64,000 bases of DNA from Ridgeia piscesae. Taxonomy: Eukaryota > Annelida > Polychaeta > Sabellida > Siboglinidae. The notes under the pieces are model-generated. The model did no database searches and had not been told where the DNA came from. It saw only the letters and a list, made by a program, of their open reading frames with translations. Both the position numbers and the translations under genes were made by a program. Of this stretch, positions 1-51,296 are shown piece by piece (positions within the stretch are counted from its first letter, which is position 1; each line of letters begins with the position of its first letter). The stretch spans positions 36,001 through 100,000 of the forward strand of contig JAODUO010000527.1 in NCBI GenBank assembly GCA_025642075.2, in the 5' to 3' direction.

Positions 1-113
1 GTTAAAGTACTACACCTGCGTTTCAGAAATGCAATTCATAACCCGTGTTATCAATGAAATGCGCTTCTCAGAATGTTTGGAAATCACTCCATTGCTGCTA
101 TCTTGCATGAGAT

Positions 114-378
114 AGAGAGGAGAAAGACGGGGGAGAGAGGAGAGAGGAGAGAGGGGGGGAGAGAGGGGGGAGGGGGAGTGGGAGAGGGAGAGGGAGGGGG
201 AGAGGGGGGGAGAGAGGGGGAGAGGGGAGAGAGGGGAGAGAGGGGGAGAGAGGGGGAGAGAGAGGGGGAGAGAGAGGGGAGAGAGAGGGGGAGAGAGAGG
301 GGGAGAGAGAGGGGGAGAGAGAGGGGGAGAGAGAGGGGGAGAGAGAGGGAGAGAGAGGGGGAGAGAGGAAGAGAGTAC
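114..378. repeat. GA/G-rich simple repeat
   Basis: Imperfect array of GAGAGAGAGGGG-type units on the plus strand. The runs of four to seven G separated by GAGA make G-quadruplex or triplex formation plausible. Open frames across it, rich in R/E/G or S/P/L, are composition artefacts. Confidence 0.95.
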
Positions 379-1083
379 AGGGCACACTGCCAGACTATTT
401 AATTGTCTGATCAGTCATTGCCACCCCCACATATTATTTCATGAGGAGAGACTGGGGATCATTGGCCATGGAGGGGAATATTTATACCACTACTTAATCA
501 CTGGATCAAAAAACAAATTTGACGTTACGCAACAGGAGATAAGAATGTACAGGTAATTTAACTGCATGGCAACTGTTTACACACCCATGTGGCGTAGTAC
601 GTACAACCATTGTGCAAAATCAATTTAGTGACCCAAACAAAGTCGTTCTCCACAAACTGCAAAGCCCTGCCATTGTTGCCTCACATGGTCTCACTCTGAC
701 CGGCTCAACAATTGGTGTTTAACACCACCTGTTTCTTGACGCCGACTGCCAACTGAAGTCGGCGTTAGTCGCTTGGTGTGTGCCTAGCATACAGGTGAAC
801 CAAGCCTGGTGACTTACCTCTCTCAACAGCCTTACATAAAGCTCCCCCCCACAGCCTCGTACCACCCACCATCTCACTCCCTGGCAGGAGATCACTTACA
901 TAAACATGGCAGCTTGTGGGGCAATGCCTACAGCCAGGTCTGCTGCCCGCCAGGCCATGCAGCTATGCACACACTCAGTCTGGTAACTGTTTCACTTCCA
1001 CATACACGCCACACAAACCAGATGTTGGTGATTTAGAAATGTTGTAGTCCCATTCCAGGGTTTGTTGTCCCTTCTAACAGGTG

Positions 1084-4000
1084 GACAGGGAAGTAAGGGC
1101 AACATACTTATGCCTCACAGAAAGTTTATATTAGACAGGGAAGTAAGGGCAACATACTTATGCCTCACAGAAAGTTTATATTAGACAGGGAAGTAAAGGC
1201 AACATACTTATGCCTCACAGAAAGTTTATATTAGACAGGGAAGTAAGGGCAACATGCTTATGCCTCACAGAAAGTTTATATTAGACAGGGAAGTAAGGGC
1301 AGCATACTTATGCCTCACAGAAAGTTTATATTAGACAGGGAAGTAAGGCCAACATGCTTATGCCTCACAGAAAGTTTATATTAGACAGGGAAGTAAGGGC
1401 AACATACTTATGCCTCACAGAAAGTTTATATTAGACAGGGAAGTAAGGGCAACATACTTATGCCTCACAGAAAGTTTATATTAGACAGGGAAGTAAGGGC
1501 AACATGCTTATGCCTCACAGAAAGTTTATATTAGACAGGGAAGTAAGGGCAGCATACTTATGCCTCACAGAAAGTTTATATTAGACAGGGAAGTAAGGGC
1601 AACATACTTATGCCTCACAGAAAGTTTATATTAGACAGGGAAGTAAGGGCAACATACTTATGCCTCACAGAAAGTTTATATTAGACAGGGAAGTAAAGGC
1701 AACATACTTATGCCTCACAGAAAGTTTATATTAGACAGGGAAGTAATGGCAACATACTTATGCCTCACAGAAAGTTTATATTAGACAGGGAAGTAAGGGC
1801 AACATACTTATGCCTCACAGAAAGTTTATATTAGACAGGGAAGTAAGGGCAACATGCTTATGCCTCACAGAAAGTTTATATTAGACAGGGAAGTAAGGGC
1901 AACATACTTATGCCTCACAGAAAGTGTATATTAGACAGGGAAGTAAGGGCAACATGCTTATGCCTCACAGAAAGTTTATATTAGACAGGGAAGTAAGGGC
2001 AACATGCTTATGCCTCACAGAAAGTTTATATTAGACAGGGAAGTAAGGCCAACATGCTTATGCCTCACAGAAAGTTTATATTAGACAGGGAAGTAAGGGC
2101 AACATGATTATGCCTCACAGAAAGTTTATATTAGACAGGGAAGTAAGGCCAACATGCTTATGCCTCACAGAAAGTTTATATTAGACAGGGAAGTAAGGCC
2201 AACATGCTTATGCCTCACAGAAAGTTTATATTAGACAGGGAAGTAAGGGCAACATACTTATGCCTCACAGAAAGTTTATATTAGACAGGGAAGTAAGGGC
2301 AACATACTTATGCCTCACAGAAAGTTTATATTAGACAGGGAAGTAAGGGCAACATACTTATGCCTCACAGAAAGTTTATATTAGACAGGGAAGTAAGGGC
2401 AACATACTTATGCCTCACAGAAAGTTTATATTAGACAGGGAAGTAAGGGCAGCATACTTATGCCTCACAGAAAGTTTATATTAGACAGGGAAGTAAGGGC
2501 AACATACTTATGCCTCACAGAAAGTTTATATTAGACAGGGAAGTAAGGGCAGCATACTTATGCCTCACAGAAAGTTTATATTAGACAGGGAAGTAAGGGC
2601 AACATACTTATGCCTCACAGAAAGTTTATATTAGACAGGGAAGTAAGGGCAACATACTTATGCCTCACAGAAAGTTTATATTAGACAGGGAAGTAAGGGC
2701 AACATACTTAGGCCTCACAGAAAGTTTATATTAGACAGGGAAGTAAGGACAACATACTTAGGCCTCACAGAAAGTTTATATTAGACAGGGAAGTAATGGC
2801 AGCATACTTATGCCTCACAGAAAGTTTATATTAGACAGGGAAGTAAGGGCAACATACTTATGCCTCACAGAAAGTTTATATTAGACAGGGAAGTAAAGGC
2901 AACATACTTATGCCTCACAGAAAGTTTATATTAGACAGGGAAGTAAGGGCAACATACTTATGCCTCACAGAAAGTTTATATTAGACAGGGAAGTAAGGGC
3001 AGCATACTTATGCCTCACAGAAAGTTTATATTAGACAGGGAAGTAAGGCAACATACTTATGCCTCACAGAAAGTTTATATTAGACAGGGAAGTAAGGGCA
3101 ACATACTTATGCCTCACAGAAAGTTTATATTAGACAGGGAAGTAAGGGCAACATACTTATGCCTCACAGAAAGTTTATATTAGACAGGGAAGTAAGGGCA
3201 ACATACTTATGCCTCACAGAAAGTTTATATTAGACAGGGAAGTAATGGCAACATACTTATGCCTCACAGAAAGTTTATATTAGACAGGGAAGTAAGGGCA
3301 ACATACTTATGCCTCACAGAAAGTTTATATTAGACAGGGAAGTAAGGGCAACATACTTATGCCTCACAGAAAGTTTATATTAGACAGGGAAGTAAGGGCA
3401 ACATACTTATGCCTCACAGAAAGTTTATATTAGACAGGGAAGTAATGGCAGCATACTTATGCCTCACAGAAAGTTTATATTAGACAGGGAAGTAAGGGCA
3501 ACATACTTATGCCTCACAGAAAGTTTATATTAGACAGGGAAGTAAAGGCAACATACTTATGCCTCACAGAAAGTTTATATTAGACAGGGAAGTAAGGGCA
3601 ACATACTTATGCCTCACAGAAAGTTTATATTAGACAGGGAAGTAAGGGCAACATACTTATGCCTCACAGAAAGTTTATATTAGACAGGGAAGTAAGGGCA
3701 ACATACTTATGCCTCACAGAAAGTTTATATTAGACAGGGAAGTAAGGGCAACATACTTATGCCTCACAGAAAGTTTATATTAGACAGGGAAGTAATGGCA
3801 GCATACTTATGCCTCACAGAAAGTTTATATTAGACAGGGAAGTAAGGGCAACATACTTATGCCTCACAGAAAGTTTATATTAGACAGGGAAGTAAGGGCA
3901 ACATCTTTGCTCACAGGTTTTTGACAGGGAAGTAAGGGCAACATACTTATGCCTCACAGAAAGTTTATATTAGACAGGGAAGTAAGGGCAACATACTTAT

Positions 4001-5022
4001 GCCTCACAGAAAGTTTATATTAGACAGGGAAGTAAGGGCAACATACTTATGCCTCACAGAAAGTTTATATTAGACAGGGAAGTAAGGGCAACATACTTAT
4101 GCCTCACAGAAAGTTTATATTAGACAGGGAAGTAAGGGCAACATACTTATGCCTCACAGAAAGTTTATATTAGACAGGGAAGTAAGGGCAGCATACTTAT
4201 GCCTCACAGAAAGTTTATATTAGACAGGGAAGTAAGGGCAACATACTTATGCCTCACAGAAAGTTTATATTAGACAGGGAAGTAAGGGCAACATACTTAT
4301 GCCTCACAGAAAGTTTATATTAGACAGGGAAGTAAGGGCAACATACTTATGCCTCACAGAAAGTTTATATTAGACAGGGAAGTAAGGGCAACATACTTAT
4401 GCCTCACAGAAAGTTTATATTAGACAGGGAAGTAAGGGCAACATGCTTATGCCTCACAGAAAGTTTATATTAGACAGGGAAGTAAGGGCAACATGCTTAT
4501 GCCTCACAGAAAGTTTATATTAGACAGGGAAGTAAGGGCAACATACTTATGCCTCACAGAAAGTTTATATTAGACAGGGAAGTAAGGGCAACATACTTAT
4601 GCCTCACAGAAAGTTTATATTAGACAGGGAAGTAAGGGCAACATGACTTATGCCTCACAGAAAGTTTATATTAGACAGGGAAGTAAGGGCAACATACTTA
4701 TGCCTCACAGAAAGTTTATATTAGACAGGGAAGTAAGGGCAACATACTTATGCCTCACAGAAAGTTTATATTAGACAGGGAAGTAAGGGCAACATACTTA
4801 TGCCTCACAGAAAGTTTATATTAGACAGGGAAGTAAGGGCAACATACTTATGCCTCACAGAAAGTTTATATTAGACAGGGAAGTAAGGGCAACATACTTA
4901 TGCCTCACAGAAAGTTTATATTAGACAGGGAAGTAAGGGCAACATACTTATGCCTCACAGAAAGTTTATATTAGACAGGGAAGTAAGGGCAACATACTTA
5001 TGCCTCACAGAAAGTGTATATT
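1084..5022. repeat. 50-bp satellite array, about 79 copies
   Basis: Head-to-tail 50-bp unit, starting GACAGGGAAGTAAGGGCAAC and ending in GTTTATATTA. Copies differ at a few diagnostic sites: AACATACTTA/AACATGCTTA, and AAGGGC/AAAGGC/AATGGC. One unit near 3900-3925 is decayed, one near 3046 lacks a base and one near 4645 has an extra base. There are no spacers, so this is not a CRISPR array. It lies in the last visible intron of patched. The flanking stretch 400-1083 is unique DNA with nothing recognisable. Confidence 0.98.
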
Positions 5023-5054
5023 CTTGTGGCTCTCTAGCAGCATACGAATGTGAC

Positions 5055-5308
5055 AAATAAATATTGATCTGGGAGAAATAGCCAATGGAGAAATAAATAC
5101 TGAGCTTGGAGAAGTAACTAATGGAGAAAAAAATACTGATCTGGGAGAAATAACCAATTGAGAAATAAATATTGAGCATGGAGAAATAACCAATAGAGAA
5201 ATAAATACAGAGCATGGAGAAATAACTAATGGAGAAATACACACTGAGCATGGAGAAATAACTAATGGAGAAATAAATACCGAGTTTGGAGAAATAACCA
5301 GTGAAGAT
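5055..5308. repeat. 36-bp minisatellite, about 7 copies
   Basis: Unit of 36 bases containing GGAGAAATAACTAATGGAG and AAATAAATACTGAGCATG with substitutions. Because 36 is a multiple of three, two minus-strand frames stay open through it as a 12-residue S/F/Y/I repeat. The array sits between the satellite and exon 19 and has no start or splice context, so I treat it as non-coding. Confidence 0.92.
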
Positions 5309-5544
5309 ACAGCAGCTGGGAGCAAACACGACAGTGGGAAGAGGATAACCACAGGGTTGTCCCTGGGCAGGGCAGGGCGTCTCCTATTTCCCCCTGAGGG
5401 AGCTAACTGGTCCGTGCCAGGCAACAGGGATGTAGCCCATGTAGGACTACACTTCCACCCATCCAGTCACTGCGGTTCAGTTGACAACTTGGCATCAGAA
5501 TGGGCACCGACACTACACAGTGGCTATGTGAAATAAACATTTAC

Positions 5545-44171
<38,627 letters not shown>

Positions 44172-44900
44172 CGTGGAGCCAACAGTCGGTCTCTGCAACA
44201 CCGATACAAGAGCCAAAGTGGCACCGAGCTAGAACCAACTCGCTTGTCACAGCGCCACCGACATTCTCGCGTTCGAACAAACACAACTTTCGCCCAACGC
44301 AATCCGGATAATCTGAGCGCGATCACCGCGCGTCCATGTCGCTAAATCCGCGGGGAGGTGTATGCGTCCACGACGCCATCATCTGGCGTTCGAATAGTAA
44401 GGAAATCCAAGGAATCGAGTGAATGAAATCCGTGAGCGGCGTCCGCTACACTGGCGCACACAGCGAGTAGTCGTAAACTTTCACCGCCCCAGTCGGCGCG
44501 CGCGTACTCTCGTCTGCTCAGGCGGGCGGGCGGCCGCCGGGTTTTTTGTGAAACTTTGATTGATGGAAACCGGAGACGCGCGCTCATTGGCCGCCCTATC
44601 GGCACATCGCTCGACTAACATCGGCCTTACATTAGTTGCCTGGCAACGCCTCGCCGGCGCGCGGACCACACAAGATGACAGGCGAACGCGGCGAACAAAT
44701 GCCGAATCCGCACAAAGCCATTAAATTGTGCACAATGGGAGTATTTATAACGTGCGCGCCGCTCACCAGATAACGAATCTGCGGCAACCGAGGCCGCCGT
44801 TTGCGCCCTGCTTTCTCCGGCCAGATGACAACAATAACGTTTGAAAAAGACGTCGTATAAAAGGAATTCGCGTCTTCCACAATCTACGGTCGTATTCCCT
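44172..44900 (-). promoter_or_regulatory. presumed patched promoter and 5' UTR, CpG-rich
   Basis: The DNA from about 43.0 to 44.9 kb is clearly richer in CG dinucleotides than the AT-rich surroundings, as expected of an unmethylated promoter. Reading toward the gene there is a TATAAATA at 44742-44749 on the minus strand, about 570 bases before the start codon. A TATAAAAGG on the plus strand at 44856-44864 points away from the gene, so transcription could be divergent. No initiator can be fixed from sequence alone. Confidence 0.45.
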
Positions 44901-45120
44901 GTTTGCACACCGGGTCCTATTGGCACGGAACATTTGCGGTTAACAAAACCGCAGTCGCAAAAACGGAGCCGTTTCGATAAGTTTCTATCACTGTCAGTAA
45001 CTTCACATCAAAGTGACCCGGCTGTCCAAAGTCACAATGCACATTTTTTAGTTGGAATCAATCATAGGAACCCTTTAACCGCGTTCAAAGTTCACATGTT
45101 TAACATTTTTGTTTGATGGT

Positions 45121-46910
45121 TTTACGCTTAATTGACACGTTTTCAAAAAAATCACTCTTGTGTAGGACTACGTGTACATATATATTTATAAATAATTCTT
45201 ATTTTTGTAAATTTAAAGCAAGTAATAGTTTTTTAAATGTTCAGATTTTTGTTATTATTGATAGCTATAAATAATTAATGAGTCTGACGATACTTTTCTT
45301 TTTATATTGTTTAAAATAGAACCTTTAACATATTTTATTTTAATTGTTAAACCAACACTCCAACACTTTTTTTAAAATAAAAACTTGTTTTCACATACCG
45401 CTTACTAAAACATAAATTCTCACGATACGCCATATGTAAAGACGTCACCGGGAACCATACCACTATCCGCAGGTCTATGAAGACACCGATCGACGCTAGA
45501 AGGCATACATTTACCACATTGTCAACTTAGACTCTACATTAATTCACCCTCTCATGCAGGTACGCACGCTAGCACGTACTTTCGTATCCCACTAACTGTT
45601 TAATGCACACTACACATAATATGCATCTGTATATTGCCTATCCTAATAATAAACAACACCATCGACAGGGAAAATATTACACTGATCATCTATTGAGAAA
45701 GAACGTGGTTGGTTACTGTCATTGGGTGGTCTTTATAATTATGCTTTATTTTATTTTAATTTCGAGTTGATGTAAACGTTTACTTTTTGTACAACCTGGT
45801 AGATTGGTGCAAACGTAAAAGTTTTGGTCTGAATTTACAACAATCATTACCCTGACCATGGAGGCACTTTAAAATTATAAACTTGAAATGGCCATCAGTT
45901 CTTGACCTTTCATTCTACTCTACATCAACGCGTGATGTCTCTATTGATTGCTATGTCAAATAAATATTTTGCATGCGGTAGCCGTTTTGATGAAATTTGC
46001 ACACACAAATTAATAATGTGGAAGAATGGATTATGTGGCACAACGTGTTTTTTATAGAGATACAAAAATACAAGATTTTGCATTCAACTACTAACATCAA
46101 CATGGATAACGTGCATTGCAATATGCAGGCCGTTATTTAAAATCTACATTTACGAATTAAAGCCATCGCGGCTGAAATAGTCTTTAAATATCTCAATAGG
46201 TGGTCTGTTCAAATTTAAACAATGTATTACAATGTACAAGCAGTGTGTCAGAATAAATGTTATTGTATCAATTAACCAACAACGGTGTATACATGATCGA
46301 TACCGCCGAGGTCATTTTATAATAGTTTGCTGCTAAACACTCAAGATTTGATGTGATCCATTCTTTGATACGCAGAAATAACTCGAATTACTGACATGAC
46401 GAAATATCACACAACGTATGTTTGTCTGTTCCTACTAAATAACATGCTATAATGATAACCTGACAACCACACTTTTTAAATAGTTTATGAGTGACTGGTA
46501 CACAATTAACACCCATGAATTACGTTCCATTTTGCAAGCAACGTAAATATTATATTTAGACAGAAAACATACACAAGTTGAAGAGTGAAACATTTGGGCA
46601 GTAAATCACTAAATGTCTTAGAATAAAAATGTATGCATTTTATCACTGGTATTGCAAGACCAGATTATATTTTTATTTATTTAGTAAATATTCCCATGAT
46701 TTCCCCCAGTTATTTATATAGGCCTATACTGATTAACGCATTCAACAAAGTGCATTTGCCATTTCAAACGTTTAACAATGTGCACACACACACTATATAT
46801 AGATAGGGCTAGATATATAGGAGTGTTGAAATGTTTGTCGTCTGCGCGTAGCAAGCTTCGAACTAGGCGCTATCACAACTAGGACGTAGGTATCTATCTA
46901 GATTCCAGTA
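45121..46910. other. AT-rich intergenic DNA upstream of patched
   Basis: Apart from the Gli-type site at 45723 I see no gene, repeat or transposon here. Confidence 0.7.
45723..45731. promoter_or_regulatory. Gli/Ci consensus site upstream of patched
   Basis: Exact TGGGTGGTC, complement of the Gli/Ci consensus GACCACCCA, about 1.55 kb upstream of the patched start codon. Gli/Ci sites near the patched promoter mediate Hedgehog feedback in flies and vertebrates. Binding here is inferred from sequence only. Confidence 0.6.
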
Positions 46911-46914
46911 ACGA

Positions 46915-47200
46915 CGATGTCGGGTATTGCTTTTCCGGGCCCGCGCCCACAAGACGGGAGCTTACGTCTGGCCCGGTTTCTGGTCGGAGGGGCTTGGTGC
47001 CAGCCCGCCGCCGTTAGCGTCGATGAGCAAGTCTTGTCTTATCCAGGGCGCGACGCCACGACGTGGGTGGCCGTACGTAGAACATCCATCCGGATCGCGT
47101 TACGCGCCTAGTGAACGCCTGCCTGCAACGCGACAAATCAAAATCAGGCTCGCTTTACGCGCGTCACCTGCTAATCAGAAACACGGATCGAGACGATCGT
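46915..47200 (+). other. CpG-rich island with short open frame, unknown
   Basis: A sharply bounded GC- and CpG-rich patch in AT-rich DNA. A plus-strand frame from ATG 46917 to 47111 encodes 64 residues (MSGIAFPGPRPQDG...), and another frame is also open, as GC-rich DNA often allows. I recognise no domain. It may be a distal promoter, an exon of an unseen gene or a piece of a mobile element. From 47201 to 49245 I see nothing recognisable. Confidence 0.35.
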
Positions 47201-49251
47201 AAGCTCTGCCACTGCATTCGGCGGGCATGTTGCAGAAACTGGAACGGCCGCAGATTCCCTGACGTATAAGCTGTGATCGGTCACAGTGTGTAAATGATGT
47301 GGAGATGTATCGAAAACCAAGGGGGTTTGACCATTTTATTTGCCGTTCCTGCCAGTAAGGCAGTATGGTAAAACACATGCCAACGGCAACGAAAGGATTA
47401 CAAACACTACGACTGTCCTTACGTCTCCAGGTGGATTAGTATCGCCACCTGGCGAATATAGTTCAGACTAAATGTTATTTGCGCCAACTAATGGGCCTGC
47501 CTATTGCTGGTGGCTATAATTATTAGCGTCATGTAATATTACAAGAAAACCGGTCTGAGAACAATCTATAGCGGTTTTTTTTCATAAACCCTGTCGTGTT
47601 GTTGATATGCTCAACAACTTTTCTTATGTCACTGAGTTCGGTACGTGTGATGGAAAATGAATGGCAAAAATCACTCCGTCAATTAATCATTGATTTAATT
47701 CAAAAATTAACTACTCATGCATCATATGAATGAAGCTGATGATTGACAAAGAAGAGTGTTTCTCTACAACTTTTAAACATCACAGTTTTCAAAGTAAGAT
47801 ATACTGCATTTTAATAAGTCACACCAACCTCAGCAAGCAGCTGGTTACTAATACATGCACGTGGATGTGCCTAAATCTAATTTTGATTGTTTATAGGTTA
47901 AACACTTAAATATTCGTACTATGCTGTTCCGGACAATGTTTCGTCTAAATACCTGACGGCGAATGCCATCAGTTGTTGTAAAAAATAGTTCATGCGTCTC
48001 AATCAGTAAGTTATTTTGCGCTTCACGTCGATAACCATGCCCCTGATATTGTACGCACGTTCTCGTTTGCCTTTGTGAAGTAGATGTTCTCAAATCGCAA
48101 ACGCGTCTTTAATCGCCACACAATGCTGTTGATGTTTTATATAACTCCGCAATTCGTTAATTCAATTCCATCCAGAAATATTTAGCGAAATGTTGAGACA
48201 AAATATATAGTCATCAGTTTCGTTTTGTTTATAAACGAACGGCATAGTAATAAGGAATGGTTGTGGGATTAGTGTTACAATTGCAATAATTATTATTATA
48301 GAACAGTTGGAGCGTTGGCATATTCCCAACGACAAAAAAGGCAGATCACGAAAACCAAAGTATTTTTTGGTAAGGTATTTGGTCCGACTAGCGACCACAA
48401 CTGGTCATGCCTCATGGTACGATTAATCGTCCGATTTAAACGTTCAACAGGAAGCATTCAAAACTTACGTGCAAACAAAATAAACACAATAACCCATTTT
48501 ATCTGTAATGCTTCGCAAAACGCCTTAGGGTGGGCTTACTGCCCCTTACTAAATCTACAGTAATGGCATACCGAGTAACAATTCTTCCAAATCAACATTC
48601 ATACGCAAATAAAAGTCTGGCGTTCTTTGCCACGCCTTGTCAAGGAATTTACAATAAAGTCAATCGTGAAATAACTGATATTGACAAAAGCAAGTCATTT
48701 ACAATCATTGAAAACAACATCGCATATATATGATGTCACCTTCTCGTCGTCGAAATCGCAGTTAGTGCGTATTTTAACCGTCGCCCCTCCTTTCTTCAAA
48801 TAGACGCATTCCCACTGTTAGCAGCGGACGCGTTTTGTCTTGTCTGCTGTTCACCAAGGTCTAGCCACTCACCAAGGTTTAGCCACTCACCAAATTTGCA
48901 AGTGTACGTCATACTTTGTTAACTCTGAGCTTTTAGTAGGACGTCTTCTGCGCTGTTTACTCCGGCGTGTCGTACTTCTGGAGATTTTGCTTGCGTTTGG
49001 AACAGCCTTGGGTGAACTGTTTTGCAGTAGTTGTAGATGTAACTTTGTTGTCCAGGGTATCCAGACAACAGGGGTTTAGACTGTAGATGGTGTAAGATAA
49101 AGGTAAGGTAAGATAAAATGGTCTGCATCCGGGCAACAGAGGTTCATCACCAGGTGCAGCTTTCGTCAATTGAACACTGCTCTGGTCTGGTGACTGACTC
49201 ATTCCATGCACTGTGGCGACTTCCACTCAAGGGCATAACGGATGGAGACCC

Positions 49252-49420
49252 CACGACGGAGGGAGACCACACGACGGAGGGAGACCACACGACGGAGGGA
49301 GACCACACGACGGAGGGAGACCACACGACGGAGGGAGACCCACACGACGGAGGGAGACCACACGACGGAGGGAGACCACACGACGGAGGGAGACCACACG
49401 ACGGAGGGAGGCCCCACGAC
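49252..49420. repeat. 18-bp minisatellite, 9 copies
   Basis: Unit CACACGACGGAGGGAGAC. The sixth copy has one extra C, which shifts any reading frame, so the repeated HDGGRP/TTEGDH peptides are not evidence of a gene. Confidence 0.95.
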
Positions 49421-49775
49421 ATACGCGCCACACGCGATCTCGATGTCTGGCCGCGTTCAGCGCCGGCTGCCGTCAGCCATCTTGGTGTCTCACTCCCTTC
49501 GTAACTACGATCTTGCCTGGCTGTTGGACGCAGTAAAACCGAAGAGCCAACTTTATTGCGTCATTTGATCTTATCGAATCACTGAACTGGCCGACAAACA
49601 TTTGTCTCAGGTGGACAATGTTCCAAGTGTGCCAATCTCTTGTTGGTCAAGCGGAGTTGTTTCGTTGGTCAAGCGGAGTTGTTTCGATGGGGCAACGCCT
49701 ACTAGACCATCGCCAACACTTTATGGACATTCTGCAGTTCAAAACACTAGTATCCTTCTTATACTTATAGTAACG

Positions 49776-49890
49776 ATGGCCGTCCATGCCATGTGTTATG
49801 TACCATATTGCAAAGATAACGTTACGCACGTGTGACAAGGAAACATGTCTTTGAATTTTTTAAAGATGATGTCGGTATATGTGCATATGA
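49776..49890 (+). pseudogene. possible THAP zinc-finger relic
   Basis: From ATG 49776 the frame reads MAVHAMCYVPYCKDNVTHV and stops. A shifted frame continues VTRKHVFEFFKDDVG. The C-x4-C start and the FxF(F/P)KD continuation resemble the N-terminus of a THAP domain, which occurs in P-element-type transposases and cellular proteins. It is broken by a frameshift and no C-terminal C-x2-H pair was located. Weak call. The remainder of 49421-50406 is unassigned. Confidence 0.3.
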
Positions 49891-50950
49891 GGTATGTGTA
49901 GTTGTGTACAAGGCGAGGTTTGTTTCGCGTTTCCTAGTAGAGCCTTACTATGGTAGTCTGTTGTGATTGATACATCGGCCAACTCATTAGCAGTGGTAGG
50001 ATAATAAACTAAAAACCTACGCCTACCTATTATTGCCCCGTTCCGTAGCAGGCTTATTACCTATGTCGGTATATTTTTGTTGCAACAATTATCCACAGTA
50101 TACTTTGGTGGTTGATCTGCATTTGGTGATATGCTGTCATGTTTGAAACTGAAAACAACTGCAGTATATATCGCCTCACATGGATGAACCCCCGCAATCC
50201 ACATAAACACCTAGAATGGAAGTTGAAAGTACGGACAGGCTCGTTTTGGCCACCACGGGGACCCGAAACAGTCTAATTCCGGTTAGTTCGTTACTCGGCC
50301 ATGTAACAGCGAGGCGAGAAACTTGCTGCTCCTATTGCCTCGTGCGGTCTTCTTCAATTCGTACCTGTCCGCGCGGTCTGTCTGCCACGTGTCAGGCACT
50401 GGGTGGCAGAGATGGAGTGAGTACAATACGAATGTAATCGAGCACGAGTACGATTATTATGAAGATACATGAGTACGATTACGACTATGAGTACTCAGAA
50501 AACAAATGTACTCGATTACGAGTACTATTACTCTAGAATGTAATCATGATTACTTTTATGATTACTTTAATGACTATTCTAATACTGTTTTTACCGTACA
50601 GGCGACCTCCTTGGAATCCCTGGGTACTATTCGTTTTCTATTGCTGTGTCACTATGTAGTGTTCTAATTGATTACTGCTATCTAGATTTTATTATTAATA
50701 ATCAGACGACTTTCTCAGGTAATGAATGAATCATAATGTTGGATTGATACTCAATGTATCCATATATCATGTATCAATGTATCCATATATCATGATACTA
50801 CGAATTAAAGGAATCAAATTGTAATAAATATCATACAACTTTTATATTGAGTGCCAATTTAGGGGTGGTTCGATATTCAATAATATGTCGATGAAGTATT
50901 AAGATGCAAACATTTTTATTGAACTTACAGAAATATTGCAATATTTTAAA

Positions 50951-50951
<1 letters not shown>

Positions 50952-51027
<76 letters not shown>
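50952..51027. repeat. AT microsatellite inside hAT-like element
   Basis: About 37 AT units with one break near the right end. Confidence 0.96.
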
Positions 51028-51028
<1 letters not shown>

Positions 51029-51153
51029 AACCAGCAAGATATATACAAGTCATGATCAAGTCTGCTGGTGAAACAATGTGAAAAGATGATTATAAATTCA
51101 TGGCTTCAGATAAAACTGCTTAGTGAAAGAATCCAGATGTAGCAAACTAATGC

Positions 51154-51296
51154 ACGCGCGCACGCGCACGGGCACACGCACACGCACACGCACACGCACA
51201 CGCACACGCACACGCACACGCACACGCACACGCACACGCACACGCACACGCACACGCACACGCACACGCACACCACACCACACGCACACACACACA
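51154..51296. repeat. ACACGC hexanucleotide repeat inside hAT-like element
   Basis: CACACG hexamers, about 20 copies, with flanking CACGCG and CACACA variants. Confidence 0.95.

Noticed and set aside
1084..5022. CRISPR-like regular spacing
   Set aside because: The 50-bp units are contiguous with no variable spacers, and the genome is animal. It is a satellite.
5005..5424. A further patched exon left of exon 19
   Set aside because: The open frame is the 36-bp repeat; its peptide has no similarity to the expected second extracellular domain or TM8.
44172..44216. Upstream extension of patched exon 1 by 15 codons
   Set aside because: The extension would start at TTG; the first in-frame ATG with a good context is at 44171.
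49118..49568. TTEGDH / HDGGRP repeat frames on both strands
   Set aside because: They come from the 18-bp minisatellite. One unit has an extra base, and no flanking coding signal exists.
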